A stretch of DNA of 64,000 nt from Spongilla lacustris. Its lineage: Eukaryota; Porifera; Demospongiae; Spongillida; Spongillidae. Of the stretch, positions 47,190-60,441 are shown piece by piece. The DNA is taken from positions 22,797,790 to 22,861,789 of the forward strand of contig OX442415.1 in assembly GCA_949361645.1 (NCBI GenBank). The letters are read 5' to 3'. Below the pieces are notes generated by a model. The model searched no databases. It was given only the letters and a program-made list of their open reading frames with translations, and had not been told where the DNA came from. Made by a program: the position numbers and the translations under genes. Within the stretch, counting starts at the first letter, position 1. The number at the start of each line of letters is the position of its first letter.

Positions 47190-50100
47190 TCATTTCTTGG
47201 AACAGCCTTGAACAATATCGCTGTAGCTGTGCACGTTGTTACTTTCTGGTACTCTCTTTAGAGCGCTGTCAATTGTGCCATCAAAAAGGCCGAAAATTCC
47301 ACCTGGAATGACAAAAACGTGTTGTAAATATCAACTCCCTACGCATAAAACACAAATAAATCTTGCAGCCAACAACTTCACCTAACCTGAATGTATGTAC
47401 AAAATTCTCTTTCCACGAAATTGACCTGGATTGATTTTTAGCTGAAACAGCAGCCCTTGAATGCTTGGGCCATTGTAAGTTTGGTCCAAAGGTATTCCTG
47501 TCTTGACTGAGAGTTTAATGTACTGATCTGTTTAAAGATTTAAGATGAAAGACATATGTACAGATATACACATGTACTCATATATGTATAATTATGTAAT
47601 ATAATATATATAATAAATTAACTATACATTATATATGTATGCACATTTTTTACCTCCCTCCCGGATTTTAAGAAGACACTCGGGAACGAAAATAGACTGT
47701 GCATTGAATGTTGTTTGGTCTAGTCTAGTATTAACAATGCACATATTGTAGATCATGCTTATTTATTTATTAATAGTAAAGTAACGTGAATCTATCTCAG
47801 AGATAACTCATTTGCATGAAATAAAATGCAACCAATTTAGTGATTAATTAGGTTATGTTCATGCCATAAATATGTATTCTTCCAAGAACTAATTAACTCT
47901 GACCTAGATCAGGAATACTTGCGGTGGCTTGAATGGGTTCTGCATCTAGTGAGGCTATACGGGAGGCTTTTCCATCTCCAGTCTCAAAGATATTAAGAAT
48001 TTCACGTGCGGGTACATGTAGACCAAACTCTTTCACAAGACGATCAATCTCATCATATGCATGTTTAACGGTCGAAATAGTCACTCCATGAACTCTGAAT
48101 AGGGATACAATTTGGAAGCACAGGTACATACATGTATGATACTATTATTATTAAATTCATTATTATAATTATATAGATACATTTTTGTATTTGGCATCTT
48201 GTGGTGCTCCCAACCTAAGTACAAAGTGGTGGCTGACCTGCATGGTCATTAAACTTGACCCTGATCTTGGCCATTGCAAGAGACCCATCCTGGCCAGAGC
48301 TTTTCAGCCAATAGGACCATTTAATATAGGTTAGGTGTGCATGGTAAATAGGTATGTGTCTTTATCAAATCTCTATGTTTTTTGTATATTTATACATGCA
48401 TACATGCATGTACATGTACATTCATTTCATCACAAGCCGACATGTAGGAAAAGATAAGCCTTGTAGTATTTTTATCGAGACCTCTGGTCCTTACATTCAA
48501 TTGCATAATAAATTTTGAACTCGAACAACATAACGCAAGAACACATAAAGCTTCACTTTTTATTTACTTTTGAGATCATTCAACCATGCATCAGCTCTCA
48601 GATCAGATTCAGGTCAGGGTGGTGGAGCATAATACAAATAAACATGATCTTGAGGAGTATGAGTGTAAAAGTTTGAAAAGATGTTGTTTGGCAAAAGGAG
48701 GTGAACAAAGTTATCAGAAGAATTATTCTAGCAAGGTTTTTAAAAGTAAATCAGAACAATTCAAGAGGGAAATGCCACCTTGTGAGTAGCTTTACGTGCC
48801 ATAATAAGGGTTGTTCTTATTTCAAGCATCGGCTCTTTGCTCACTAGAGAATTTTGTGCTGTTAAAATTTCAATAAAATATTACTGGTTCAATATATGTA
48901 GTGCTAATTAAGTGTTTCTCACTCTTTCAGTTGTGGTGCAGGTATACAGAGTGACATCAGAAAAAGAATCTATACAAATAGAATAGTATATCTATGCTTA
49001 TATGATTGTGTGAATACATGTATAACATCAATATGGTGCTGGGAGCAATACTTTCCCACTTGTCAAGTGAATTTACTCAGGATTTCCAGTGATAATCATG
49101 TAAGAAACTACAATAAATGGAAGGTTGATTAGCACTCATATTATAGTAAATCACTATACTTTGTGGTTAACCTTGCCATTGCTACACAGCTTAAGGAGTT
49201 CCAACAATACTTCAATGAATATTTAGTAGTTTCAATGACATTTCTTTATATTTTCATGTAATTGATGTTTATTTTATGGTTAGCGATGAAGCGTCAGCAA
49301 AATAAATGAGAAGAGTTAAAGAAATAGTGTAAAGTGTGAGCACAGATTATGATAATATACGTTTCATTTGACTAAATAACCAACTCAACAGTCTAGAAAT
49401 GAAATGTTGTTGTTGACACAGGTTCCATAAATATGTATCTTTGGTTGAATAAAAAATTAATTGCAGAAGTGTGGTCCATTTGCATTCTTAATTACATTTT
49501 CAAGTAGTTCAACTCCTTCTAAGCTACGCTGAGCCTGCTTATAACTAGTTAAAGTCACATTGATGTGCCTAACATGTACATGTCATGCAGAGCCAGAAAA
49601 AGCATAGTCTTTTGGTCAGGTAAAAAAAACTATATAGTATTATAGATACAGTATAAGATACATGTATTCTGTGCTAAGTGGCTCAATGGACAGCTATTCC
49701 GAATGGTTCTGTATAACTATTCTGTGTCTGAATGGCTCAATTGAGCAGAAATGTATGTTATACATACACATATACATACACATATACATATACATATACA
49801 TACACATACACTGTTGTGCATGTGTTGTATGCAATAAAGATCAGAGTACATGTAGTTGAAAGTGCATTATTGTATACGTGTAAATGATAGTGTAAATGTA
49901 TATGTACGTGTGTACTTACTTTAGTTTGCAACCTGTAAGATAATTTGCTACTGCTATTCCACCAACCATCCCACCAGATCCTGAACACATCACAATATCA
50001 TCAAAGTTTTGAAGGACGCCCTGCAAAAATTGAAACTGTCACATGCTATGCACTGCACAAGCAAAATGGAGCCAATGCAATGTATTAGTGCCCAATAAAA

Positions 50101-53100
50101 ATCCCACCTCTGGAGTTTTAATTTATCACTATAAAAATTTAATGCAAAAGAACTTCCCAATCATATAAACCATTTCGTGTAATAATCACGTGTCTTTTTT
50201 CCTGCAAATCACTCTTTGGTTTTGGCTGTTTTTAGTACAATATCTTTCACCACATATACCAAAAAATCCACATATCCTCAGATACGATTGCTAATTTTGT
50301 AGGCACAAAGAGTCCTGTAGCTATTGATTTGAGCTCTTTATGGATTACTGTGTAACCCTAACCCTAACCCTTTAGGAGTTACATTTTCACATAGTACATT
50401 ATATTTTTTCAGTTGATTCATGCCGATAAGTAGGGATGTAATTTTTGGCATGAATCCAGCAGGAAAGTATGCAAACACTTTATTTAAGAGTAAAGAATAA
50501 TGAATGGAACATAAATGAATAAATGAAAACATTGATAGTTGCATATGTTTGCGGCCCAAAGTTTTGTGGATCGTTGTCCGAAATGCCCTTAACAACGACC
50601 TTGACAATAGAAGATGATGGGATAATCGTCATTTAAATACCCTAAAAGGAAAGGAACACTTTTGTGTTTCAAACCACGAGGCGTAGTCAACTTGCTACGG
50701 CAAGCTACGGGCCTGGAAAGCGGGTTAGTCGTTGCGTACCTCGCGGATCGTGTATACAAAAGCGATTCACCACGCCTGCGACAACAAGAAAGGAGAAACA
50801 ACGACTGTTTCGTAAAGGGAACTAACTAGGATTGATTTGAGGCCATTTTTTTAAATTTTTTGACAGCAATCAAACATACTAAAAGATAGTACACGATACC
50901 GGAGTATCGTTTATATCATATGTTTGGTTACGTACTAATAGGCCCTACTGTGCGATTGCCGCCACAATACGAGAGCAATGAACAGCAGTTGTTAATTGAG
51001 AGCATGCAGTTGCGCGCATGCTCTCAATTAACTACTGCTGTTAAAAAATAAAATAATCAAAGCAGCATAATTGATTTGCTCAGAGTAAAATGATGTGAGA
51101 ACCAGTGTACAAAATTGGAAAGAAAATGTTTTATGGTTGTTAAAGTATATTTGTTTCGTGTAACATATATAGTGATGCAATAAAACCTTGAGACAGCAGA
51201 GGTGCAATATGTCAATGTCATTATGAAACACGTTTCAACTCTGTTTAGAAAAAAAGTATGTGCAACTGATTTGTGTGAAATTTATATCAGTCAAATACCC
51301 ACTAGTAATATTTGCGATTCATGACATTTATAATTGCAACACTTGATCACATAATTTATATGAAAAAACAGCATGCATACCAGAAATGCACATTGCTGTT
51401 AGCAACCAACATATTATCAGTTTGATGGGGTTTTTTCAATCACACACTGAAGTGCTATTCACACTCATGTTTTCATCTTATTGTGACTTAACACACATGC
51501 TTGTATACGTCCTTTAAAATAATATTTTGCAAATCTGGTTCATAAAGTGGTGGGACATGCATGAAACATTGACTAAAGCAGACATCTAACTTCTTTCTAT
51601 CAAGGAATTTCATTGAAAATAGCCGTACATTTTAGTAGACATGCTACATAATGAGTCAGCACAGCCAGGGTTGCAAAAAAGAGAGTATGAAACAAGCTTA
51701 TGGTAAAGTCACTATGAGAACAATGTGTTAGCATCAAAACATGACACATACATGTAAGGTATCAGGATTTTATAGTCACCACTTTCAGTTCTTTACTTTC
51801 TCCATTCACAAGTGTATTGCATGTATGGATAGGTAGTCCTACTACTCTAAGTAAACCACCACACAAAACAAGATTACTTACATGAATATCTATAGACTTA
51901 CCTGTCCAATCAATTCCTGGAAGGCTTCAATGTAGCCCCACTCACCCGCTACACTCATGCCACCCATGGCTATTGAATAGACTTTACTCCCAGGGTCTTT
52001 ACACCTGTTACAATAACACAGCAATGCCAATATAATACAAAGTATGTTTTTCTATGTGCAGTCACATTTGGAAGTTACCGGCTATAGAAATGTGCACTGA
52101 AGTTACCAAAAGAGGGACAGGATTACAGCACTATAAATTTCATTGATTTGGATGCAGGATATGAGGACATCAAACATGGGAAGCAAACAAAGGATTACAC
52201 AAATCTGCAATTAATATCTCAGGCCTACATTTAGAAAATTCAATATACACCTACTAGTAGGTAGATTCTCTAATCGGAAATACATGTATGTAATTTACAT
52301 AAATTCACAATTTTCATACTAGCAGTGTTGCTCAAATAAAATGCAATGCACTGGTGGCTGAAGTAAAGTCACCTTCAAACTTCTCTTGTTAATTTTTAAA
52401 AGCACACTAGGAGTCGAAAATTCACACCAATCTCTTTACTTATCTTCTAGGTTTTATACAGTATCATAATCATAAGAATGGTGCAGTAATGGAATGAACA
52501 CACTAAAAGCACACTCTCATCATGCGCTTCCTTGATAAGAGATTGGGTATGAGGGCCTATGTAATCTGAACAGACAAAACAGTTTCTCTATATTTCCAAG
52601 GGCACATGAATGTACATTGTATATGTCCATGCTGGTCTAAATAGAAAGTAGTAATCTATAATAGACTATAGCTAAATTAATTTGCACACGTAATGTAAAT
52701 GCATACAATAACTATTATGTCATACTACACATACTTGAGCGCATCCACATAATCTTTAAGTATTCTAGGGTAGTCAATTTTGGGTTCCTTAGTAGTATAT
52801 AGAACGATTTGTGCCCCAGCGAGTCGGTCTAGGAGGAGGTTCCCATTAGTACCAAGATCCGTTGGCTTCTGTATGGAAAAATAATACAAAAAAGGTTAGC
52901 TCATGAACAGTTATGTCCGGAGGGAGTTACATCCATTTCCAAGGGGTTGATAAAGTTTTGGCTCAACTGTATGGAACTAAGAGGATGAAAATTTAGGGTT
53001 TTGGCGAATCCCATTCACGGAGGAGTCAAGGCTATTGACTATATTTATCAACCCCTATGGATGATACTATTTCAAACAATTGTCATTTGGAATAATCTGC

Positions 53101-55514
53101 AGTGCTCCTGAACACTTTCAAAAATATATGTGGCTCATATGTGGCTCATATGTGGCTCATATGTGGCATGTGACAAACGGACAACATCCTGGTGTTTGGC
53201 AAGGACAAAGAAGAGCATGACAAGCACTTCATGGCAGCCCTCAATAGAATTCAAGATGCATGCAGGAGTTACACTGAACAAAGAGGAACAAAGAGAAATG
53301 TGAAATAAGAAAGACCTCCCTCCTGTTTTTTTGGCCATATCATGGATGAACAAGGTATGTATGCAGATCCTGATAAGAATCGAGCAATTCATAATGCATT
53401 TCTGTCTCAGACGTGGAACTTGATGCATAGCATACTTGACTCCTGTGTGCTTGTCAGTGACGACATAATTAAGGAAGGGAGGCTGGACAATTTCAAGTTT
53501 CACACTATTCTGAAGCCATAGTGGAAAATTCAGGGGGAACACACAGTAGTGCACAACACTCTGTTGCTGTTTAGGATATTACTAGTGGTCCTTAAATTTA
53601 TGCAATGAGACACATTACAGAAAGCTCGACGAAGGCCATCAAGGCATACAAGTATTCAGATTGGGGGCCAGGTATAACACAACACATTGAAGACCTTTTT
53701 AAGGTGCCACATTTGTGTCCAATAGAGCATATCAGTCACATCCTGAACCACTAATACCTACTCTATTGCCAGAATACCCCTGGCAGAAGGTTGCCCACTT
53801 CCCACACACAGAATGATGACTAGATCAAGAGCTGGAACTATTATACATCTACTAGATAGATTTTGATAGACTTTAGATGTGGTATTGCGTTGCACATGTG
53901 TTTGACTGTATACATGATGTATGTATGCTGCATGTCAATTATATATTCTTTATTAAATTATTAGTGGTTTTTGAACTTTTTTGGAAACCGAGTCTTTCTG
54001 TTGGTGCGCCCCAATCGATGGGATTGTGGAACAATAAATGGACTCACCATTGTCCATCATTGCAATACCAATAATCAGATATCCTGCGGCTGTCCAGCAC
54101 ATGTAAATTTAACTGAAAACATGCACCACCTACTCACACATACAACATGCCCATCCTACTTGCATGCAATCCATCCTTTGCTCAATAAAAACTCACCATT
54201 GAGGTGTCTTTTGAAACCAGAATAATATGGCACTTCAATCCAACCTGGGCTGCAGCCAATGCTGTGGTCCTGTTATGATTAGACTGCACACCTCCAATAG
54301 TGACAACTGTGTCACAGCCCTTGTCCTTTGCATCAGCCAGTAAGAACTCAAGCTTCCTGGTCTGGGTAGCCAAGATAAAGTGGAAATCAATAAATCAATA
54401 TGCCACTTGTATATACTCTGCTCTCACAAAGCCAAGCCTTTACCATTCCTATTTTTAATCATTACCCAACAGAACCACAAAAGTGAACCCAACCCACTTC
54501 TTTAGCAGTGTGCCTCCATGCAATTGATATCTACAATACATGTACATGCAACTGAAATAAATAAATGCATGCACATTTAATTGTACCTAGAGGAATGTAA
54601 TGCACTATTGATAAATGATCATTATGATTGCACATGATTGTACTGACAGAGGACATGATATGATGCAAACACCACAAGTATGGAAATGTAAAATCAGATT
54701 TGTTATTACTGTACCAATTAAAGCTGGTTGTTTGGTGTATACCATGTTACAAAACTAAGACAAGCATGAATCTAAAAATTGGTGTTGGCATTGTGTAAAA
54801 CATCCAGTCCATCCGCTGCTGTGACGTACCCGGGTCTGGGTACGAGACAACGACCGGTGTGGCCAAAAATAGAGATTGACAAAATTCATTTTTGTGCCTG
54901 TCACTTATTTATTGCGCCGGCGGGTGGTTTTGGTATTGAGACGACACTACACATTTCATCCGAAGTGTCAGTATTGGATAAGCGAGCCTGCATGGCGTCC
55001 AGCAACGTACTGATGCTCTAGCGGCTGTCTAGCCCTATTCGAGCTACTACTTTTAATATATGCATGGTTGTGGAAACCAACCCGCATACAATTATAAACT
55101 ATTGCTTTTGGATCGATATGCGCCGACGCTTCCGCGCGTCTGTGGGCCCTAATCTCGATGCCACAGACTTTATTTTAGAGACAAGATTCAGTTCAGAGAC
55201 AAGTAAGATCACGGCGAGGCACGAGCAGTAAGCATACCTTGTTTCCGGTAAGGTCAGCTCCGTCCAAGTCGATTCTTTTGACAGAAATCTCATAGCCGCT
55301 GGGGACATCGGGAAGACTCCACTTATGTATCGCCACCGCTGGTGTCACGAGCAGCTGTATGAACAGCATAGGAAGTATGTAGGCGTATACATGAGTACAT
55401 GTACATGTACGTATTGACGCTTACGTTAAGACGGCGAGATGGTGTCCAGGAGAGCTTCCCGGTCGCCCAGTCAGGACTCTTGTAGTTCTCTACCTTGTAC
55501 AGCGAACGTGCCAT
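47190..55514 (-). CDS. D-cysteine desulfhydrase / ACC deaminase family PLP enzyme, 384 aa, nine exons
   Basis: Minus-strand exons in gene order: 55425-55514, 55238-55354, 54197-54361, 52735-52868, 51902-52004, 49920-50020, 47904-48094, 47387-47527, 47190-47302. All junctions are GT-AG with matching phases, and together they give 1155 bases (384 codons plus stop). The family removes sulfide and ammonia from D-cysteine or deaminates ACC, using pyridoxal phosphate. LTGNKTRKLEF holds the PLP lysine (K69), split exactly at an intron; GGVQSNHNRTTA holds the catalytic serine region (S96); CSGSGGMVGG (215-224) is the phosphate-binding loop; GGIFGLFD near the C-terminus is typical of the family. No targeting peptide is obvious. 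Exon 7 is the least conserved-looking part. The first Met starts MARSLYKVENYKSP. Which substrate it uses cannot be read from sequence by eye. Confidence 0.92.
50353..50370. repeat. Short telomere-like tract (TAACCC)3
   Basis: Three perfect TAACCC units within an intron of the PLP enzyme gene, followed by TTTAGG. Too short to mean more than an interstitial tract or chance. Confidence 0.6.
50981..51042. ncRNA. Near-perfect hairpin in an intron (candidate small-RNA precursor)
   Basis: 27-base arms (50981-51007 and 51016-51042) pair with one mismatch around an 8-base loop AGTTGCGC. It lies in the intron between exons 5 and 6 of the PLP enzyme gene. The size fits a miRNA-like precursor, but it could equally be a tiny foldback element; there is no expression evidence. 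Confidence 0.35.
53160..53830 (+). pseudogene. Gypsy-type retrotransposon relic, intron 3 of the PLP enzyme gene
   Basis: The plus-strand frames give DDILVFGKDKEEHDKH (the YxDD neighbourhood of a gypsy reverse transcriptase), then FFGHIMDEQGMYADPDK, and farther on KLDEGHQGIQ and NRAYQSHPEPL...PEYPWQKVAHFP, typical of the integrase zinc-binding region and what follows. Frameshifts, stops and a deletion between the two parts leave only fragments. It runs opposite to the host gene. No long terminal repeats are visible. Confidence 0.75.
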
Positions 55515-55861
55515 TTAAGCTTCGTACAATGTACTAATGCCGTATCATGCCTTTGAAAGACCTTTTTATACCCCACAGCCCTCTGAATCCTGCATGCGGC
55601 TACAACTTAAAACCCACAAAGACAACAAACCGTAAATAACCCACAATACCACGTCCAGGGGAAGAATGAAGGAAATGGAAGATAACTTTTTAAATAAAAA
55701 TGGTTATTGCATGGGGGATAGAGGCTCAGTGTGTTATTTCCCGGCTTGCTTCTCTGCTTACCATCAATGCAATCAGGCCATCCCCAAACCCCAAATTTAA
55801 ATACTCAATGAACAAGTATTATAACAATGACTCCTCTTCCTAGATTTAGCTATACCCCAGT

Positions 55862-56910
55862 CAACATAGTAAATATTTACTATGCATAGTAAATTTTTAC
55901 TATGTATAGTAAAGGAAGACTAGGATTTTATACCACAATGACTTTCAAAATAGTATTCGCATGAAGGAAGTTCAATACAGGGTCTTTGCGAAAGAACGCA
56001 ACGCTTTTACATCACTATAACTTAGGATTGAAATTAATTAACTGCTTGATTTCTTTAACCTATGTTGCAGAACTTAGGCAAATACTAATAATCCAATTTG
56101 ATTTAAATTATTGTAAGCGGTTAAGTAATTGTATCAAAGCCCTCATAAATCAAAATATTCAACGCCCTCTATCATCAACATTATTCAAGATTATGGTTAG
56201 AGGTACTTGATTTTAATAACTACTAATAAGTAACGCAGGATCTTAGTATGCAGTGGAACAGCACTGATTTCAAGTTACTGAGTTCAATAGTAAGTTATTA
56301 ACATTTAAAACCATAATTTGCTTTAAAGTTATTAAGACTGAAGCTGTTATTGGTTAACTAATTTTAATAACTATCACTAATTACTCCATGATTAAATGAA
56401 ATAAAAAACACAATTTGATTGTGTATGAGATCATGTAATGGTGAGTTACTATAACTCAAAGTTAATTAAAATTGTAGTGGCCCTTTAGCATTTTCAAGTT
56501 TGATTTGTTGTTTTGAATATTAAACTAGTAAAACGCCAATTAAATTTCATATTTTTTCAAACGTTTGTCACAGCTGTTCTTTAGATTATAAATCTTGTAT
56601 TTATTTAAAAGTTGTCGTACATTTCTGTGTCAAATTAATTAATTGCCATGTATTTGATTTTATCTTTTGAACTGTAAAAGATAATTGAATTTTAACAATG
56701 CATTTGGTATTTGCCTAATCATGGTTATTGTGTAGTCATAAATTGATTTAGATTGATAGTCCTATTTAAGAATTATGTTCGTTCAAAAGCGTTGCGTTCT
56801 TTCGTAAAGACCCTGTATTATGATTCCTTGTTGTCATTCTCAGTGTTTGTGTACCGCTATACGGTCCTACATGTACAGTGCTCCACCATTGCCTTGCAAT
56901 GTAGTGTAAC
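55862..56910. repeat. Dispersed repeat copy 1, split by a TA-flanked MITE
   Basis: 55862-55977 and 56816-56910 are the two halves of a repeat that also occurs inverted at about 60300-60441 and, in part, at 61290-61411. The outer end is made of TAGTAAATATTTACTATG palindromes followed by AAAGGAAGACTAGG, and then ACCACAATGACTTTCAAAAT. Confidence 0.8.
55978..56815. mobile_element. Tc1/mariner-like MITE, 838 bp
   Basis: Inverted termini of about 31 bp starting CAGGGTCTTTRCGAAAGAAC (one mismatch), flanked by TA on both sides (55976-55977, 56816-56817). The related copy at about 60345-60370 lacks the insert and has a single TA there, so it is a paralogous empty site. The interior is AT-rich and has no coding capacity. 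Confidence 0.92.
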
Positions 56911-58834
56911 AAAAATAGGGATATCTTCTAAAACCCATCTCTTTATGTTAGATTGGTATATTACTACCTGTTAGATAGCCCATATTCATGGGAAAATTTC
57001 AATATGCCAAAATAGAAATGATCAAAAGGGTATATATTTCGATCCGGCACATCTTCTGAAAGCACAATAATTAATATAACAAGTGCATTCTAACAAAAGC
57101 GTCAAGAAACTTATAATCCTATCGTAGATGTGGCTGTGACAGATCAGTGACCTGTCAAAGGTCTAACCTGAATGGAGGAGTCAAAGGTCTAACCTGTATG
57201 GAGCCATTCAGGAGAACTCATTTGTATTGTAGATACGAACTTTAGGTTAATTAAGTAATGTATTTAGTGTTACTGATATGTGTATAAAAACATGTATCGG
57301 GAGTTAAAATAGGAGTTCTGCCAGTAAGTAACTACGAACGGGAGTTACGAGGTAGCAATCTATATAGTATTAGGTTGCGGAGTGCGGCTGATAGTTCAAG
57401 CGGAACTTCAGATCTTTACCGTATTGTGGTTAATATAACTGTGCCCAGACCATGCATACAGTACGCATTATTACTTTACGCTATTTAATATCTAAAGCGA
57501 AATAGGGACTGTATCAGATTATCGAGAGTCTTTTCGGGACGAGTTAACCATTATATAAATATAGCGCTCTGAAGACTATAACCAAGGACACGAGTATGCA
57601 GATGAATTCTGAAGCTATTAGTGTGATTTTCATTCCGTAGAAATGTTTCTATCCCGAGTAAATAAGGGAAGAAGAACCAGAGGGAAAACGGGAGCGGGTA
57701 CGTGTTCTATTCAAGTGCCATATGCAAGATTACGTAATGAATTGAACAAGACTGAGTACTTGTGTGTACAGATTGAGGCGCATGTGAAAGTGGCATAATT
57801 GTAACACGAGTTATCTTGCTCGAACCCAATCCATCACTTCACGTATGCCTTTTCCAACCCAATCCCTAAGCCCTAATTTCTAAATACTGTATATATATAT
57901 ATAATTCAGTATATTATATATGTACCGCTCCGAGCCTGCGCTCGACAGCAATAAGCATAGCAATCAAAATGTAGCGAGAGATAATGCATCAACACAGCAC
58001 ACTATATCTACCTACTAGCTAGCACACGTAATGGTTATATGGTTCTAATATCAAAGTATTTCCTCAGCTCCGTTAGAAAGAGTGTGCCCACACTTCATAA
58101 GATATAATTTCTTAAGGAAGGGAAACGACGAGGTCTCTATATCACACTGCTAGCGCTGGTCTTCTTATGTTATGACTGCATGCCGGATTACGCGTCTGGC
58201 TAAGTACAGGGGAAATTCCTTCCAGTGGTGTATAGGTAGGTACTTCTGCTGCTGTACTGAATATTTGGCACTTTATCTGAAAGAGTAGCTGGTAGTTGCA
58301 CAGGAACATTAACATCTGGTGATTGTATACACATACCATCCCTTCGTCGAAACTGTCTTCTGTGTCATATCTGGCAATGAATCAAGAGGTAATCCATGAT
58401 CCAATGTCCTCTCAATTGCCACCATGCATATCATCAACATTGACAGACCCACGTGTGCTCACTTAATTAATTCAATCAGTTAGAATGAACGAACTTCATC
58501 CCTGTAGAGTCCTATAGCTAGGGTCTGTGTAGTTTACAGGATTTACCCCTGGGTACCACTGAACAATGAAGGAAAACTATATCATTCACATCATACAAGT
58601 CACCTTTGATTCAGCAGTTTTAGACAGCTTTCTGATGTAGCTGCTCCTTATGTCTGCATTCCCCTACTTTTCTACTTTGTGCAACTACTTCAATTCCTGC
58701 TCATATAGATAATTTCTGTCTGTAATGTTGTACTAGGTGTAGAGGCCTTTTTAATCTAACTACTTAGAAGGCTGTTGGTGAAGCGGCATTAGGAGCATAG
58801 GTTTTAAAAACTTAAACTTAGGGTAGCATATAAC

Positions 58835-60287
58835 TAAGGCTTGAAACCGGTTGTTCCGGAGCTCCGGTTAACCGGTTAACCGACGGTTAACCGATTGCGA
58901 GAATCAAATAACCGCCCCAACTGGTTCTATTTCGGCTAAATAACCGGCTCAATCGGTTGTTAGAAACTTTGAACAACCTCAACCGACGGTTGCAGGCCCG
59001 TAGGCTGGGGGGGGTCGGTGGGTTCGGTCGACCCCCCCCGCTCGTCAGAACTAGTTCCGCTTGCCATCAAAATAATTTATTCATAACTTCTATACATGTA
59101 TAGCTATAGCCCGCAAGAATGAGATAACAATACATGCAGGCTTAGCAATCGCGGGACATCCATTCTAAATGGGGCACCCACGTACCGCGTCCCGCCCACA
59201 ACAAACAGCAGCGGCGGAACAGGGGGAGGGTCCCTGAATTAAATTACGGCAACTCAAATGAGTATGGGTAGAAGTTCCGCGAACCATCAGAATTGCGGAA
59301 CTTTTACCCATGCATACTGTTACAGTCATTTGAGTTGCATACGACAAATCACCCGGAAGTTGTCCCGTGTATGCCAGCCTTTAGACTCGCAAGTACTTCA
59401 TTATTGAACGGGAACACAAACTGGGCTATCCATGTTTCTATGCAATTATGCTATGTTTTGTTGCTGAAAAACTGCAAAAGTTGCAAAGCGGCTGGGGCTC
59501 CGCCCCAGACCCCGATGGGGGAGCTTACAGCGCTCCCCCGTACCCCCTAGCTGGGCGAGAGGGGGCTACGCCCCCTCCTGCTCCCACCCCCCGCTCTTAA
59601 TCAGTTCCACCTTATCGCTTTCCCGAACCCCCCCGTCTCCCGACCAGCCTACGGGCCTGGGTTGGTATATACGTATTTAGCAAGTTGCATCACGCGAGTC
59701 TTACACTTGCAATAGTGCTGGGCACGAGAAAATTATAAGCGGATGAGAGCGAACAACGGTCCGAGAAGAAGGCAGGGATCCATCTCACGTGGTACATACT
59801 TATAGCAGCTAATCTTTATTATATAATTATAAAAACTCCTCTATTCACCCTAATGGTGAGTACGCGTGCATAGCATGTCGTACGCGGCGAGATCAGCGAC
59901 GTGCTTAGGAGCTAGTATACGCCGTGGACCATATCATCTTACTTGCCATGTGGCAAAGTGTTCGTCGGGCGGGTTTACTACCGCGTTTATTAGGGTATTC
60001 GATGATTGCACTCCCCGTAGCAGCAGAAAAAATCTAGGCTTCATTATCACCCAAACGCCGTAGTAGGGCCCGCCCGACTAGCAAAGTGCTGGTTTAGCTT
60101 TTGGTCCATCGATTATGCATAAATGATTGATAATTAATTTTTAAACCGGAAATTACCGGTTATTTTAAAACGAACAACCTTAACCGACCGGTTATTTTTT
60201 AAACAATCACCTTAACCGACCGGTTTTTTTAATTTTAATAACCTGTTACAACCGGTTTTTTTCTAAACTAACAGGTTTCAAGCCTTA
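58835..60287. mobile_element. hAT-type MITE, 1.45 kb with a nested element
   Basis: An 8-bp target duplication CATATAAC flanks it (58827-58834 and 60288-60295). The terminus TAAGGCTTGAAACCGG fits the hAT YARNG rule, and its right end AACAGGTTTCAAGCCTTA is the inverse. Both ends hold many AACCGGTT and AACCGACGGTTA motifs. It contains the element 58993-59659. No ORF of note. Confidence 0.9.
58993..59659. mobile_element. Non-autonomous DNA transposon nested in the hAT-type MITE
   Basis: Termini CAGGCCCGTAGGCTGG are perfect inverted repeats, flanked by GGTTG (58988-58992 and 59660-59664), a candidate 5-bp target duplication. Its G- and C-rich subterminal blocks (CTGGGGCTCCGCCCCAG) match 33540-33625. 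It inserted after the outer element was already in place. Confidence 0.88.
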
Positions 60288-60299
60288 CATATAACATTA

Positions 60300-60441
60300 A
60301 ATTGCAAGGCCCAAGGTGAAGCACTGTAGGACAGTACACATGCAGGAAAACAAGGAATCATAATATGAACTTCCTTCATGTGAATACTATTTTGAAAGTC
60401 ATTGTGGTAAAAAGTCTCAGTCTTCCTTTACTATATACTAT
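60300..60441 (-). repeat. Dispersed repeat copy 2, the empty site of the TA MITE
   Basis: Reverse complement of the joined halves of copy 1: AAAGGAAGACTGAGAC, ACCACAATGACTTTCAAAAT, GAAGGAAGTTCATATTATG, ATTCCTTG. It adjoins the right target duplication of the hAT-type MITE. Confidence 0.8.

Larger units (their letters stand above)
55515..58826. other. Intergenic region upstream of the PLP enzyme gene
   Basis: The first few hundred bases above 55514 should hold the promoter of the PLP enzyme gene; no specific sites can be named. Beyond the elements listed at 55862-56910, it has a short duplication (GTCAAAGGTCTAACCTG, twice, near 57155-57197) and no gene I recognise. A minus-strand patch near 58142-58400 has protein-like pieces broken by stops, possibly a transposon remnant. 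Confidence 0.5.

Noticed and set aside
50353..50370. TAACCC repeats as evidence of a chromosome end
   Set aside because: Only three units, inside an intron of a complete gene.
59293..59550. 85-codon ORF inside the nested MITE
   Set aside because: It runs across the G/C-rich subterminal repeat of a non-autonomous element that recurs at 33540-33625 without an open frame.
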